Shown in pieces: positions 35,429 to 42,982 of a stretch of 49,754 bases of DNA (positions within the stretch are counted from its first letter, which is position 1; every line of letters begins with the position of its first letter). A program made the position numbers and the translations under genes. Under the pieces are notes generated by a model, which made no database searches, was not told the origin of the DNA, and saw nothing but the letters and a program-made list of their open reading frames with translations. Source of the DNA: Massilia sp. Root335 (GTDB lineage Bacteria > Pseudomonadota > Gammaproteobacteria > Burkholderiales > Burkholderiaceae_D); assembly GCF_001425685.1 (NCBI RefSeq), contig NZ_LMCY01000003.1, forward strand, positions 291,294 to 341,047, given 5' to 3'.

Positions 35429-36766
35429 ATGCACACTTCCGCTCCAACCCGTTATGCGCGACTGCTCGCCGCCACCGTGTCCGCGCTCGCCTTCGCCGGC
35501 TGCGCCCAGTTGCCGACCGCGCCCGTCCGATTCAGCGACGTCGGGCCGGCGTGGGCCGAGAACTCGGTGAATACGGTCGTATTCCGCAAGAACTCGCTGG
35601 TCACGGCCGGCGACACGCAATACGTCGCGTTCTACGACAGCGACCGCTACGTCGTGCTGGGCCGGCGCAAGCTGGGCACCCGCGACTGGACGCTGCACCG
35701 CACCCAGTACCAGGGCAATGCGGCCGATGCGCACAACACGATCAGCATCATGGTGGACGGCGCCGGCTACCTGCACGTCGCCTGGGACCACCACAACAAC
35801 CGGCTGCATTATGCGAAGAGCGTCCGTCCGGGCGCCCTGGATCTGGGCGAGAAGCAGGCGATGACGGGGCACGACGAGGACGCCGTCACGTATCCGGAAT
35901 TTCACCGCATGCCGGACGGGAACCTGCTGTTCCTGTTCCGTAACGGCGCGTCCGGCGAAGGCAATCTCGTGGTGAACCGCTACGATGTCCGGACGGGCAG
36001 CTGGCACCGCCTGTTCAGCAACCTGATCAGCGGCGAGGGAGAGCGCAGCGCGTACTGGCAGGCGTTCGTCGACCGGCGCGGCACGATCCACCTGTCCTGG
36101 GTCTGGCGCGAATCGCCCGACGTGAGCAGCAACCACGACCTCGCCTATGCCCGTTCGCGCGACGGCGGCCTGACCTGGGAAAAATCGGACGGCACGCGCT
36201 ACGATCTGCCGATCACCGCCGCGAGCGCGGAATACGCCGCGCGCATCCCGACCGGCAGCGAATTGATCAACCAGACCTCGATGGCGGCCGACCGCGACGG
36301 CCGGCCCTACATCGCCACGTACTGGCGCGACCGCGACAGCCACGTGCCCCAGTACCGGATCGTGCGGCGCACGGCCGCCGGCTGGCAGGTGACCACGCTC
36401 GGCTTCCGGCACCTGCCGTTCAGCCTCGCCGGCGGCGGCACCAAGGCGATTCCGATCGCGCGGCCCCAGATCATGATCGACGAGACCCGGCCGCGGCCCG
36501 CGGGCGTGCTCGTGTTCCGCGACGCGGAGCGCGGGAACAGGGTGTCGGTCGTGACGATCACGGACTTCGACCGCCCCAGCTGGTCGATCCGCGACCTGGA
36601 CGATGCGTCCGTCGGCGCCTGGGAACCGACGTTCGACACGGAACTGTGGCGCGACAAGGCCGAGCTCCACCTGTTCGTGCAGGACACGTCCCAGGTCGAC
36701 GGCGAAGGCCAGGCGGTGCGCCCGCCCAGCCTCGTCCGCGTGCTGGAGTGGAAGCCGTCGTTCTGA
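35429..36766 (+). CDS. BNR-4 repeat beta-propeller lipoprotein, PL24/PL25-like
   Basis: A 445-residue lipoprotein; the signal ends SALAFAGCAQ, with Cys25 in the lipobox. The rest is a BNR-4 type seven-bladed propeller. Residues resembling the active site of PL24/PL25 polysaccharide lyases are present: His102 in DAHNTISI, His121/122 in WDHHNNRLHYAKS, Tyr155 in VTYPEF, Arg171 in FLFRNG and Tyr209 in SAYWQAF. The known enzymes of this fold cleave ulvan, whose rhamnose-uronic acid units resemble pieces of pectin. In this pectin-type locus it may be a lyase on rhamnose/uronate oligosaccharides. Family is fairly sure, substrate inferred. No good ribosome site precedes the ATG, suggesting coupling to the gene before it. 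Confidence 0.8.
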   Translation: MHTSAPTRYARLLAATVSALAFAGCAQLPTAPVRFSDVGPAWAENSVNTVVFRKNSLVTAGDTQYVAFYDSDRYVVLGRRKLGTRDWTLHRTQYQGNAADAHNTISIMVDGAGYLHVAWDHHNNRLHYAKSVRPGALDLGEKQAMTGHDEDAVTYPEFHRMPDGNLLFLFRNGASGEGNLVVNRYDVRTGSWHRLFSNLISGEGERSAYWQAFVDRRGTIHLSWVWRESPDVSSNHDLAYARSRDGGLTWEKSDGTRYDLPITAASAEYAARIPTGSELINQTSMAADRDGRPYIATYWRDRDSHVPQYRIVRRTAAGWQVTTLGFRHLPFSLAGGGTKAIPIARPQIMIDETRPRPAGVLVFRDAERGNRVSVVTITDFDRPSWSIRDLDDASVGAWEPTFDTELWRDKAELHLFVQDTSQVDGEGQAVRPPSLVRVLEWKPSF

Positions 36767-36857
36767 AGCGCGCGACCGGCGGCCGCGCCCGGCGCGCGCC
36801 GGAAACCGGCGCCAGAAACCGCCACGAAATGCGTTTTTCCAGGCCGTAATCTACTTC

Positions 36858-36890
36858 CATCGCCGCCGCGCAACCGGCGCGGCGGCGATG
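36858..36890. repeat. Perfect 14-bp hairpin between the BNR-4 gene and the DUF2589 cassette
   Basis: CATCGCCGCCGCGC / GCGCGGCGGCGATG around the 5-base loop AACCG, 47 bp upstream of the DUF2589 start. There is no T run. It may end the pectin transcript or serve as a structured leader or operator for the next cassette. Confidence 0.6.
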
Positions 36891-36937
36891 TCCTCCACGG
36901 CATCCCGTGGTCCCAATCCATTTCAAGGGAGTAGATT

Positions 36938-37564
36938 ATGTCTGGTGAACTGATTGACATGGCATCTCAATTCAAGGGTCTGCCGATGGGCGACCTGATC
37001 GGCGGTCCGCTGACGGCCGCCTGCGACGCGCAGGTGCGCCTGGCGAATGCCACCGCGGACTTCATCAAGTACGTCGGTTTCCTGCCGCCCGGCGCGAACG
37101 ATCCGAAAGGGATCGGCGCGACCCGCGTGGCGAGCTTCGGCTTCAAGCGCCTGGCCCCCGATCCGTCGGACGCCAGCAAGACCGTCGAGCAGCACGTGGA
37201 ACTGGACGTGCCGCTGCTGGCCATCGTCAAGGTGCCGAGCCTGTCGATCACGAAGGTCGACATCACGTTCGACATGGAGGTGAAATCGTCGTTCGCCTCG
37301 AAGGAATCGACCGACGCGTCCGCGAAGATGTCGGCCGACATGAAGTTCGGCTGGGGCCCGTTCAGCGCGACCGTGCACCTCGAAGGTTCCGTCGCCAGCC
37401 ACAAGGAAAACACGCGCAGCTCCGACAATTCGGCCAAGTACCACGTGCAGGTGCTGGCCGAGGACACCGGCATGCCCGAAGGCCTGGCCCGCGTGCTGGA
37501 CATCCTGCATTCCGCGATCCAGCCGTCCGTCACGCCGGCCGCCGCCGGCGGTAACACGCCGTAA
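36938..37564 (+). CDS. DUF2589 family protein
   Basis: A 208-residue soluble protein with the DUF2589 pattern: N-terminal GLPMGDLIGGPLTAACDAQ followed by ATADFIKYVGFLPPG, a beta-rich middle (VEQHVELDVPLLAIVKVPSL, ITKVDITFDMEVKSSF) and an Ala-rich tail. The family has no established function that I can name. There is no signal peptide. AAGGGAG precedes the ATG. It is the first gene of a compact plus-strand cassette with a GH19 hydrolase (70 bp on) and an RIP-like protein. Its low-complexity, repeat-free beta structure could suit a structural or carrier role, but that is a guess. Confidence 0.75.
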   Translation: MSGELIDMASQFKGLPMGDLIGGPLTAACDAQVRLANATADFIKYVGFLPPGANDPKGIGATRVASFGFKRLAPDPSDASKTVEQHVELDVPLLAIVKVPSLSITKVDITFDMEVKSSFASKESTDASAKMSADMKFGWGPFSATVHLEGSVASHKENTRSSDNSAKYHVQVLAEDTGMPEGLARVLDILHSAIQPSVTPAAAGGNTP

Positions 37565-37634
37565 CGCGTCCGCGCCGCGGACGGGCGGCACCGCCTTCCG
37601 TCCGCGCCTTCCCTTCCCTCCGAGGAGCTTGATC

Positions 37635-38288
37635 ATGAACGAAATCACGCAGCAGCAGTTGCGGTCGATAATGATCGCACCCGACGCCGACACGCGCGCG
37701 GGCCACTGGGTCGCCGCACTGAACGACTGCATGCGCGCCGGCGCGATCGCGGGCGCCGCGCGCCAGGCCGCCTTCCTGGCGCAGGTGATGGTGGAATCGT
37801 CCGAACTGCGCCGTGTCGACGAGGCGCTCAGCTACACGGCGGAGCGGCTGCGCCAGGTGTGGCCGCCGCGCTTTCCGAGCGACGAAGTGGCCGAGCGCTA
37901 TGCCCGCAACCCGCGCGCGCTGGCCAACTACGTCTACGCCGGCCGGATGGGCAACGGCGACGAGGCGAGCGGCGACGGCTGGCGCTTCCACGGTCGCGGC
38001 CTGATCCAGCTGACCGGGCGCGACAACTACGCGGCGTTCGCACGGGCCATGCAGGTCGATGCCGTCGCCAATCCCGACCTGCTGCTCGAGCCGGCCGGCG
38101 CCGCGCTGTCGGCAGCGTGGTTCTGGCAGTCGAAGGGCTTGAACGAGCTGGCCGACCAGCTGGATGGCGCCCAGGCCGACCAGCGCTTCGAACAGATCAC
38201 CCGGCGCATCAACGGCGGCACGCTCGGCCTGGACGTACGCCGCGCCTACTGGCTGCGGGCGCGCAACGCGCTCGGCGCCGGCGCCTAG
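37635..38288 (+). CDS. GH19 lysozyme/endolysin-like hydrolase
   Basis: A 217-residue single-domain GH19 protein. The two catalytic glutamates appear as Glu54 (AQVMVESSEL) and Glu63 (RRVDEAL), nine residues apart as in the phage SPN1S endolysin; the fold markers GDGWRFHGRGLIQLTGRDNY and ITRRINGG follow. This subtype usually cuts peptidoglycan, unlike plant GH19 chitinases. No signal peptide or transmembrane helix is present, so release needs a holin, a secretion system or cell lysis. ATG at 37635 has GAGGAG seven bases upstream. It lies between the DUF2589 and RIP-like genes, 29 bp before the latter. Confidence 0.88.
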   Translation: MNEITQQQLRSIMIAPDADTRAGHWVAALNDCMRAGAIAGAARQAAFLAQVMVESSELRRVDEALSYTAERLRQVWPPRFPSDEVAERYARNPRALANYVYAGRMGNGDEASGDGWRFHGRGLIQLTGRDNYAAFARAMQVDAVANPDLLLEPAGAALSAAWFWQSKGLNELADQLDGAQADQRFEQITRRINGGTLGLDVRRAYWLRARNALGAGA

Positions 38289-38317
38289 ATCCGCCTCGCG
38301 CCGCCCGGAGTTCCACC

Positions 38318-38923
38318 ATGTCCATCCGTCTGCGCCGCGGCGGCGCCTACCTGGCCGACCTGAACACGCTGCGCCGTCTCGTCGAGGCCAACGGGCCGCG
38401 CACGACCATCCTGCCCGTCACGATCACCCATCCGGCCAGCGCCGGCCATGTCGACGTCTACCTGAACCTGGCGCACGAACCGGACGCCGCGCGGCCGCGC
38501 CCCGCGGCCTCGCTTTGCGTGCTGGGCTGGCGCAACGAGCACGGCGCCTGGCATTTCCACGTCCCGGGCGTGGCCAGCCTGCCGGACGCGCTGATCCCGG
38601 GCGGCTGCACCGGCACCTACGCCGGCCTCGGTCATCCGCACGAACTGCCTGCCCTCACCAACGCCGACCTGGGCCACGACGTCGCCGCCCTCGCCGCCTA
38701 CGCCGGCCGCCCGCTCGACCAGGCATTGCGCGACAGCCTGGCGCGCCTGATCATCGTCGTCAGCGAAGCCCTGCGCTTCGACAGCGTGGCGGCCGGCGTC
38801 AACGCCGTCCTCGTCATGGACGGCAGCTTCCGCCCCAACCACGTCACCCTGCGCGCCTGGGACGGTCACACGCTCGGCACGGGCGACGTCTCGCCCTGGC
38901 ACCAACGCCCGCTCCCCCGCTGA
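38318..38923 (+). CDS. Ribosome-inactivating-protein-like (putative rRNA N-glycosidase)
   Basis: A 201-residue protein that I match by eye to the RIP family (ricin A chain, Shiga toxin A), enzymes that remove one adenine from the sarcin-ricin loop of large rRNA. LARLIIVVSEALRF (141-154) matches the active-site signature, giving Glu150 and Arg153, the catalytic pair. Before it, TYAGL (Tyr101) sits where ricin has GGNYDRL (Tyr123), and CVLGWRNEHGAWHFH (67-81) resembles ricin's YVVGYRAGNSAYFFH; the first Tyr (Tyr80) is Cys67 here. After it, HVTLRAWDGHTL (Trp181) parallels ITLENSWGRL (Trp211). The order and spacing all fit. There is no signal peptide and no B-chain or lectin part. Target (bacterial or eukaryotic ribosomes) is unknown. 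GGAG precedes the ATG. It ends a cassette with DUF2589 and a lysozyme. Confidence 0.6.
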   Translation: MSIRLRRGGAYLADLNTLRRLVEANGPRTTILPVTITHPASAGHVDVYLNLAHEPDAARPRPAASLCVLGWRNEHGAWHFHVPGVASLPDALIPGGCTGTYAGLGHPHELPALTNADLGHDVAALAAYAGRPLDQALRDSLARLIIVVSEALRFDSVAAGVNAVLVMDGSFRPNHVTLRAWDGHTLGTGDVSPWHQRPLPR

Positions 38924-38925
38924 CA

Positions 38926-38957
38926 CAAAACCCGCTGCCGGCATGCCGGGAGCGGGT
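38926..38957 (-). terminator. Terminator between convergent RIP-like and unknown genes
   Basis: Stem ACCCGCT / AGCGGGT with inner CCGGC / GCCGG and one mismatch, followed on the minus strand by TTTT. It lies 29 bp after the stop of the minus-strand gene and could also slow plus-strand transcripts. Confidence 0.75.
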
Positions 38958-38986
38958 CGTCGTCACGATTCCGGTCGAAGCGCGCG

Positions 38987-40264
38987 CTACGCGGCGGGCC
39001 TGAGCGTGCGGCCCAGGCGCTCGGTCTCGTTCTGGCCGAGCGTCACCGCGTCGAGGATCAGGTTGGCGAAGTCCATCGGCTGGCGCCCGCTCACGTAGGC
39101 CTTCAGCTTGTCGAAGCTGGACTTGTGATCGTCGCCGACGAGGTTCTTTTCGATCAGCGGGATGCCGGCCTTGATGATCGTGGCGCAGTACGTGGCCCAC
39201 GCGCTGTTGGCCGTCGCGCGGGCCTTGTTCTGCGCCGTCGCCATGTCCGGCGCGCCGCCGGTCGGGCTCTCGGGATACAGCGGCGCCCAGCAATCGGCCC
39301 GGCCCAGGTGCGTGCACGACGCCGGGAAGCCGGTGGCCTCCATGAACACGGCGCAGCAGATGCACGAGGCCAGCTTGGTCGTCTTCGCGGGCGGCGGGCC
39401 GTCGACCTGGCCGACGGCGATCTCGTACGGCTTGCCCGCCGGCTGGCCGGGCGCCGCGATCTCGTGCATCTTGACGTCGTAGATGGCCTGGATCATGCCG
39501 TGCGTGTAGCCGACCAGCGCATTCCCGTCCAGCGCGACCGGGTTGCGCCGCTTGTCCGCGTCCTGGAAGTACATGCCCTGCGCCGCGAGCGTCGCCTGGA
39601 ACTCGTTGGTCCCGATCATGCCCCAGATCTTCTGCTTCGCGTCCTTGCCGACGGCGACGCCGTCCACCGGCGCGCTCGGGACCCAGCGCCGCGACGCCGG
39701 ATCGTTCGGGATCACGTGCCGATACGTACAGAACAGGTTCGACTGCCCGCCGGCCCGGCCGTCGACGAAGCCGGTGTACGCGCCGGCGCCCTGGTAGCCG
39801 ATCTCCAGCGGCCGGTCGGCACCGTTCGGCGTCAGCTGGCGCAGCGCCAGCGCCAGCAGGTCCTTCGCCGCCTGCGTGGCCGGCGCCGGCGGGTCGTAGC
39901 GCAGCGGCGAGTCGGGCGGCAGGTCGCCGCTGCCGCCGATGATGCGCACGTTGCCGTTCTTGTCGTAGGTCGGCGTGATCCGCGCTTCCACCTTGCGGCC
40001 CGTGGGCTTGCCGAAATCGGCGCCGGCGTTCTGCAGCGCCAGGTTGATGGCGCCGACGACCGCGGCGAGCTTCCTGATTTCCGGCGTCTCCTGGATGCGC
40101 TGCGGCGGGATGTTCAGCGGCGCCTCCGTCTCGAACGAGCAGTTCAGGTTCTTCGACAGGCGCGTGTAGGCGTGGCCCACGATCGCGGCCGCCATGATGA
40201 CGTCGCCGTCGGCGTGCGGACTGCTCTTGCTGTCCAGGATACCTTGCTGGTGTACGAATGCCAT
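38987..40264 (-). CDS. Conserved-looking protein of unknown function
   Basis: A 425-residue protein that I do not recognise. The start MAFVHQQGILDSK at 40264 has a strong AAGGAGG; a longer upstream open frame is not supported. It is soluble by composition, without a signal peptide. Residues about 296-330 are Cys-rich: KLASCICCAVFMEATGFPAS then CTHLGRADCWAPLYP, with Cys301 and Cys304 in a CxxC arrangement and a nearby His319, possibly a metal site. The rest has several Pro- and Gly-rich loops. It converges on the RIP-like cassette and is followed by its own terminator. An effector or partner of the cassette is possible, but nothing in the sequence proves it. Confidence 0.7.
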   Translation of the reverse strand: MAFVHQQGILDSKSSPHADGDVIMAAAIVGHAYTRLSKNLNCSFETEAPLNIPPQRIQETPEIRKLAAVVGAINLALQNAGADFGKPTGRKVEARITPTYDKNGNVRIIGGSGDLPPDSPLRYDPPAPATQAAKDLLALALRQLTPNGADRPLEIGYQGAGAYTGFVDGRAGGQSNLFCTYRHVIPNDPASRRWVPSAPVDGVAVGKDAKQKIWGMIGTNEFQATLAAQGMYFQDADKRRNPVALDGNALVGYTHGMIQAIYDVKMHEIAAPGQPAGKPYEIAVGQVDGPPPAKTTKLASCICCAVFMEATGFPASCTHLGRADCWAPLYPESPTGGAPDMATAQNKARATANSAWATYCATIIKAGIPLIEKNLVGDDHKSSFDKLKAYVSGRQPMDFANLILDAVTLGQNETERLGRTLRPAA

Positions 40265-40371
40265 ATTGCCTCCTTGGTCAATGAAACAGCGGGGAATTGC
40301 CGTTTCATTGTCCGCAGCGGGCGGCGATGCGGCCTGTCGAAACCTGACGGCCGCGTCGCGCGGCGGTGCGG

Positions 40372-41403
40372 TCACCCGGTCCCGGCGGTGGAGTCGCGCA
40401 CGACCAGCGCATACGGCATCAGCCGGTGCCGCGGCGCGCAGGCGCGGCCCCGGCGCTGCGAGCGGATGTGCTCGATCAGCAGCGCGACGGCGCCGCGCGC
40501 CATGTCGGTGATCGGCTGGCGGATGGTGGTCAGTTCCGGCCACACGGCGGTGGCGAGGGGCGTGTCGTCGAAGCCGCAGACGGCGACGTCACCCGGGACA
40601 TGCAGGCGCATGCCGTGCGCGACGGCGACCACGGCCGCCGCCATGTCGTCGTTGCTGGCGAAGATGGCGGTGGGACGGGTCGGCCGCGCCAGCAGCTCGC
40701 GCGCCGCCAGCAGCCCGGAACGGTAGGTGAACATGCCCTGCGCGATGCGTTCGGCCCGGACCTCGTGGCCGGCGTGGCGCATGGTGTCGATGAAGGCCTG
40801 GTAACGCAGCTGGGCCGGCGTGTGCTCGGGGTCGCCCTTGATGAAGCCGATGTCCACGTGGCCCAGCGACAGCAGGTAGTTCGTCAGCGTCCGCGCGCCT
40901 TCGTAGTCGTCGATGCGCACGGCCGACATCCGCGGCGACGGCCGGGCCGTCGCCACGGCCAGCGTGGGCATGCCAAGCGCCGACAGCTGCCGCATCGCCG
41001 CCTTCGAGTCGCACAGGGGCGGCGGCACGAGGATGCCGTCGGCGCCGTTCGCGATCAGGCGGTCGATGGCGACGCGCTGGCCGCGCAGGTCACCGCAGTT
41101 CTCCAGGATCAGGTGGGCGCCGCTGCGTCCGCACTCGCCCAGCGCGCCGACGAGAAAGGCGCTGAGGAAGGCCTCGCTGGGGTTGCTGTACAGGAGGCCC
41201 ACGCGCAAGGTGCCGATGCGCGCGGCGCGCGCCGCCACGTTGACCCGATAATGCAGCTCCTCGATGGCGCGCATGACTTTTTCACGGTTCCCGGCGCTGA
41301 CGGTGGGCGTGCCGTTGATGACGCGCGAAACCGTCATCGCCGACACCCCGGCCCGTTGCGCGACGTCCCATACCGTCGCGCGTGCGTCAGGCGCCGTCGC
41401 CAC
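40372..41403 (-). CDS. LacI family transcriptional regulator
   Basis: A 343-residue LacI-type regulator: helix-turn-helix TVWDVAQRAGVSAMTVSRVI at the N-terminus, then the hinge and sugar-binding domain (LRVGLLYSNPSEAFLSAFLV; SAVRIDDYEGARTLTNYLLS; VAVCGFDDTPLATAVWPEL). The GTG at 41403 is chosen as the start because it lies just before the DNA-binding motif; no ATG is available there. It overlaps the 3' end of the GH43 gene by 17 bp, implying coupled translation. It probably responds to a galactan- or pectin-derived sugar. It belongs to the same-strand pair GH43-LacI. Confidence 0.9.
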   Translation of the reverse strand: MATAPDARATVWDVAQRAGVSAMTVSRVINGTPTVSAGNREKVMRAIEELHYRVNVAARAARIGTLRVGLLYSNPSEAFLSAFLVGALGECGRSGAHLILENCGDLRGQRVAIDRLIANGADGILVPPPLCDSKAAMRQLSALGMPTLAVATARPSPRMSAVRIDDYEGARTLTNYLLSLGHVDIGFIKGDPEHTPAQLRYQAFIDTMRHAGHEVRAERIAQGMFTYRSGLLAARELLARPTRPTAIFASNDDMAAAVVAVAHGMRLHVPGDVAVCGFDDTPLATAVWPELTTIRQPITDMARGAVALLIEHIRSQRRGRACAPRHRLMPYALVVRDSTAGTG

Positions 41404-42565
41404 GATTCGCTCGTTGTGCGGAACGCTGCCCGGGATGCCCGTCGCCGGGGCCGTCGCACGGCAGCTTGTCCAGGTCGTCCAGCGTCCAGCTGTCGCGCCA
41501 GCGCACGACGGGCCGGTCGCCCTCCCATTCCACGGGCAGCCACACGTAGCGGCCATCGATGGCGTCCTTCGGGCGCCAGACGTCGAACATCAGGATGTGC
41601 CGCGCGCAGCCGTTGCGATGCAACGTCAGTGCATAGGTCGACTGGCCGCCGAACGTGGTGTTGCGCTGCGCCGGCGTGCCGCGCACGGGATTCCCGAGCG
41701 CCCGCCACGGACCGAAGGCGTTGTCCGCCACGTACGACCTGGCCGCGTTCGGCTTCCAGCCCGACAGGCCCGACGTCACGAGGTAGTACCTGCCGCCATG
41801 CCTGAACATGGCCGGCGCCTCGTCGTCGCCGCCGGGCACCACGCGCGCATACTGCCCGCTGCTGCGCAGGTAGTCCCCGCTCAGGCGCGACACGTGCATC
41901 GTATGGTTTTCCTCGGACGCGTAGATGTCGTAGGCGCTGCCGTCGTCGTCCACGAACAGCGTCATGTCGCGCGCCATCTGGCCGCCGGCGTGGTCGCGCG
42001 CGAGGAAGGACGCCGCGGGATCCTTGTCCGCCGGCGCCACGTCCACCGGCCAGGCGCCGGCGTCCGGGCGGAACGAACCCTGGTAGACATACGGTCCGGC
42101 CGCGCGGTCGGCCACGGCGACGCCCGCGCGCGCCGCATCGTAGCGCTGTCCCTTGAGTTCGAGGTGGAACCACATCACGAACTTGCCGGTCTTCGCGTTG
42201 CGGACCACCTTCGGCCGTTCGATGATCGCGCCCCTGGCGATGTCGCTGGCCGGATCGCTGCTCACTGCCAGCGCGATGCCTTCGTCATGCCAGTCGGTCA
42301 GGTTGCGCGAACTGTACACGTGCACGCCGACCTGGGCGCGGTTGCCGGCCTCGCCCGCGACCTTGTGCTCGCCGAACCAGTAATACACGCCCCGGTCTTC
42401 GAGAATGCCGCCGCCGTGCGCATTGATGTGCATGCCCTCGTCGTCGGGCCAGAGCTCGCCCGGCCGGAACGCATCGGCCGCCCGCGCATGGGCCGCCATG
42501 CACAGGAGGACCGAGGCCATGGCGACGATCGACATGCGCGGCCCGATGCTGTGTTTCCGATTCAT
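41387..42565 (-). CDS. GH43 protein, exo-beta-1,3-galactanase-like
   Basis: A 392-residue secreted five-bladed propeller hydrolase. A signal peptide ends MAAHARAAD. The pattern INAHGGGILEDRGVYYWFGE, IIERPKVVRNAKTGKFVMWF, ARDMTLFVDDDGSAYDIYAS, DDEAPAMFRHGGRYYLVTS and YVWLPVEW follows GH43 subfamily 24/34 enzymes that remove galactose from beta-1,3-galactan (arabinogalactan). The start at 42565 has GGAG eight bases upstream; an earlier TTG is less likely. It shares a transcript with the LacI gene. The activity assignment within GH43 is tentative. Confidence 0.83.
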   Translation of the reverse strand: MNRKHSIGPRMSIVAMASVLLCMAAHARAADAFRPGELWPDDEGMHINAHGGGILEDRGVYYWFGEHKVAGEAGNRAQVGVHVYSSRNLTDWHDEGIALAVSSDPASDIARGAIIERPKVVRNAKTGKFVMWFHLELKGQRYDAARAGVAVADRAAGPYVYQGSFRPDAGAWPVDVAPADKDPAASFLARDHAGGQMARDMTLFVDDDGSAYDIYASEENHTMHVSRLSGDYLRSSGQYARVVPGGDDEAPAMFRHGGRYYLVTSGLSGWKPNAARSYVADNAFGPWRALGNPVRGTPAQRNTTFGGQSTYALTLHRNGCARHILMFDVWRPKDAIDGRYVWLPVEWEGDRPVVRWRDSWTLDDLDKLPCDGPGDGHPGQRSAQRANRGDGA

Positions 42566-42982
42566 CTTCTTCTCCAAGTAATACGCATGGCCTCGTTATA
42601 CGTCCGATGCGTTGCTCCGCGGTGTGCGCGGATGCCGGCCGCCATTTTAGATATCGATAACAAACGAGCTCGATTATAGGTCGGACCCAATTCTTAAAAT
42701 GGCCAATACCGTTTATCATTTTTGTGGCGGGCATGGGCCGCAGGCGCGGACTTCCCATGTCGCAACGACTCTTCCCACGTGGTCCCGTCCGCGGTCGCGC
42801 TGGCCGACATATCGCGCGGACGCAAACGCCGCGGCACAAATTACCCGACTGCAACATCAACGCACCGGTTCGCGCGACACGCCGACTATTTTTTCGAAAC
42901 CCTGAATCCACCCGCCTCCCGGCTCCGTATAAGGAATGCATTCGTGCTCAATCATCAACCTTGACCAGGCAGAGGGGGAATC
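42566..42982. other. Divergent interval between GH43 and DUF4331 genes
   Basis: About 417 bp with no convincing gene. On the minus strand TATAAT at 42673-42678 is a likely -10 box for GH43, followed at once by the palindrome CGAGCTCG (42665-42672), which could be a regulator site. The stretch is AT-richer than its surroundings. Confidence 0.45.

Noticed and set aside
38987..40264. Nucleic-acid deaminase toxin suggested by the CxxC near a His
   Set aside because: No HAE-type motif at the right distance upstream; the CxxC alone is not enough.
42722..42964. Short plus-strand frames before the DUF4331 gene
   Set aside because: No ribosome sites, no recognisable motifs, and competing frames of equal length; treated as intergenic.
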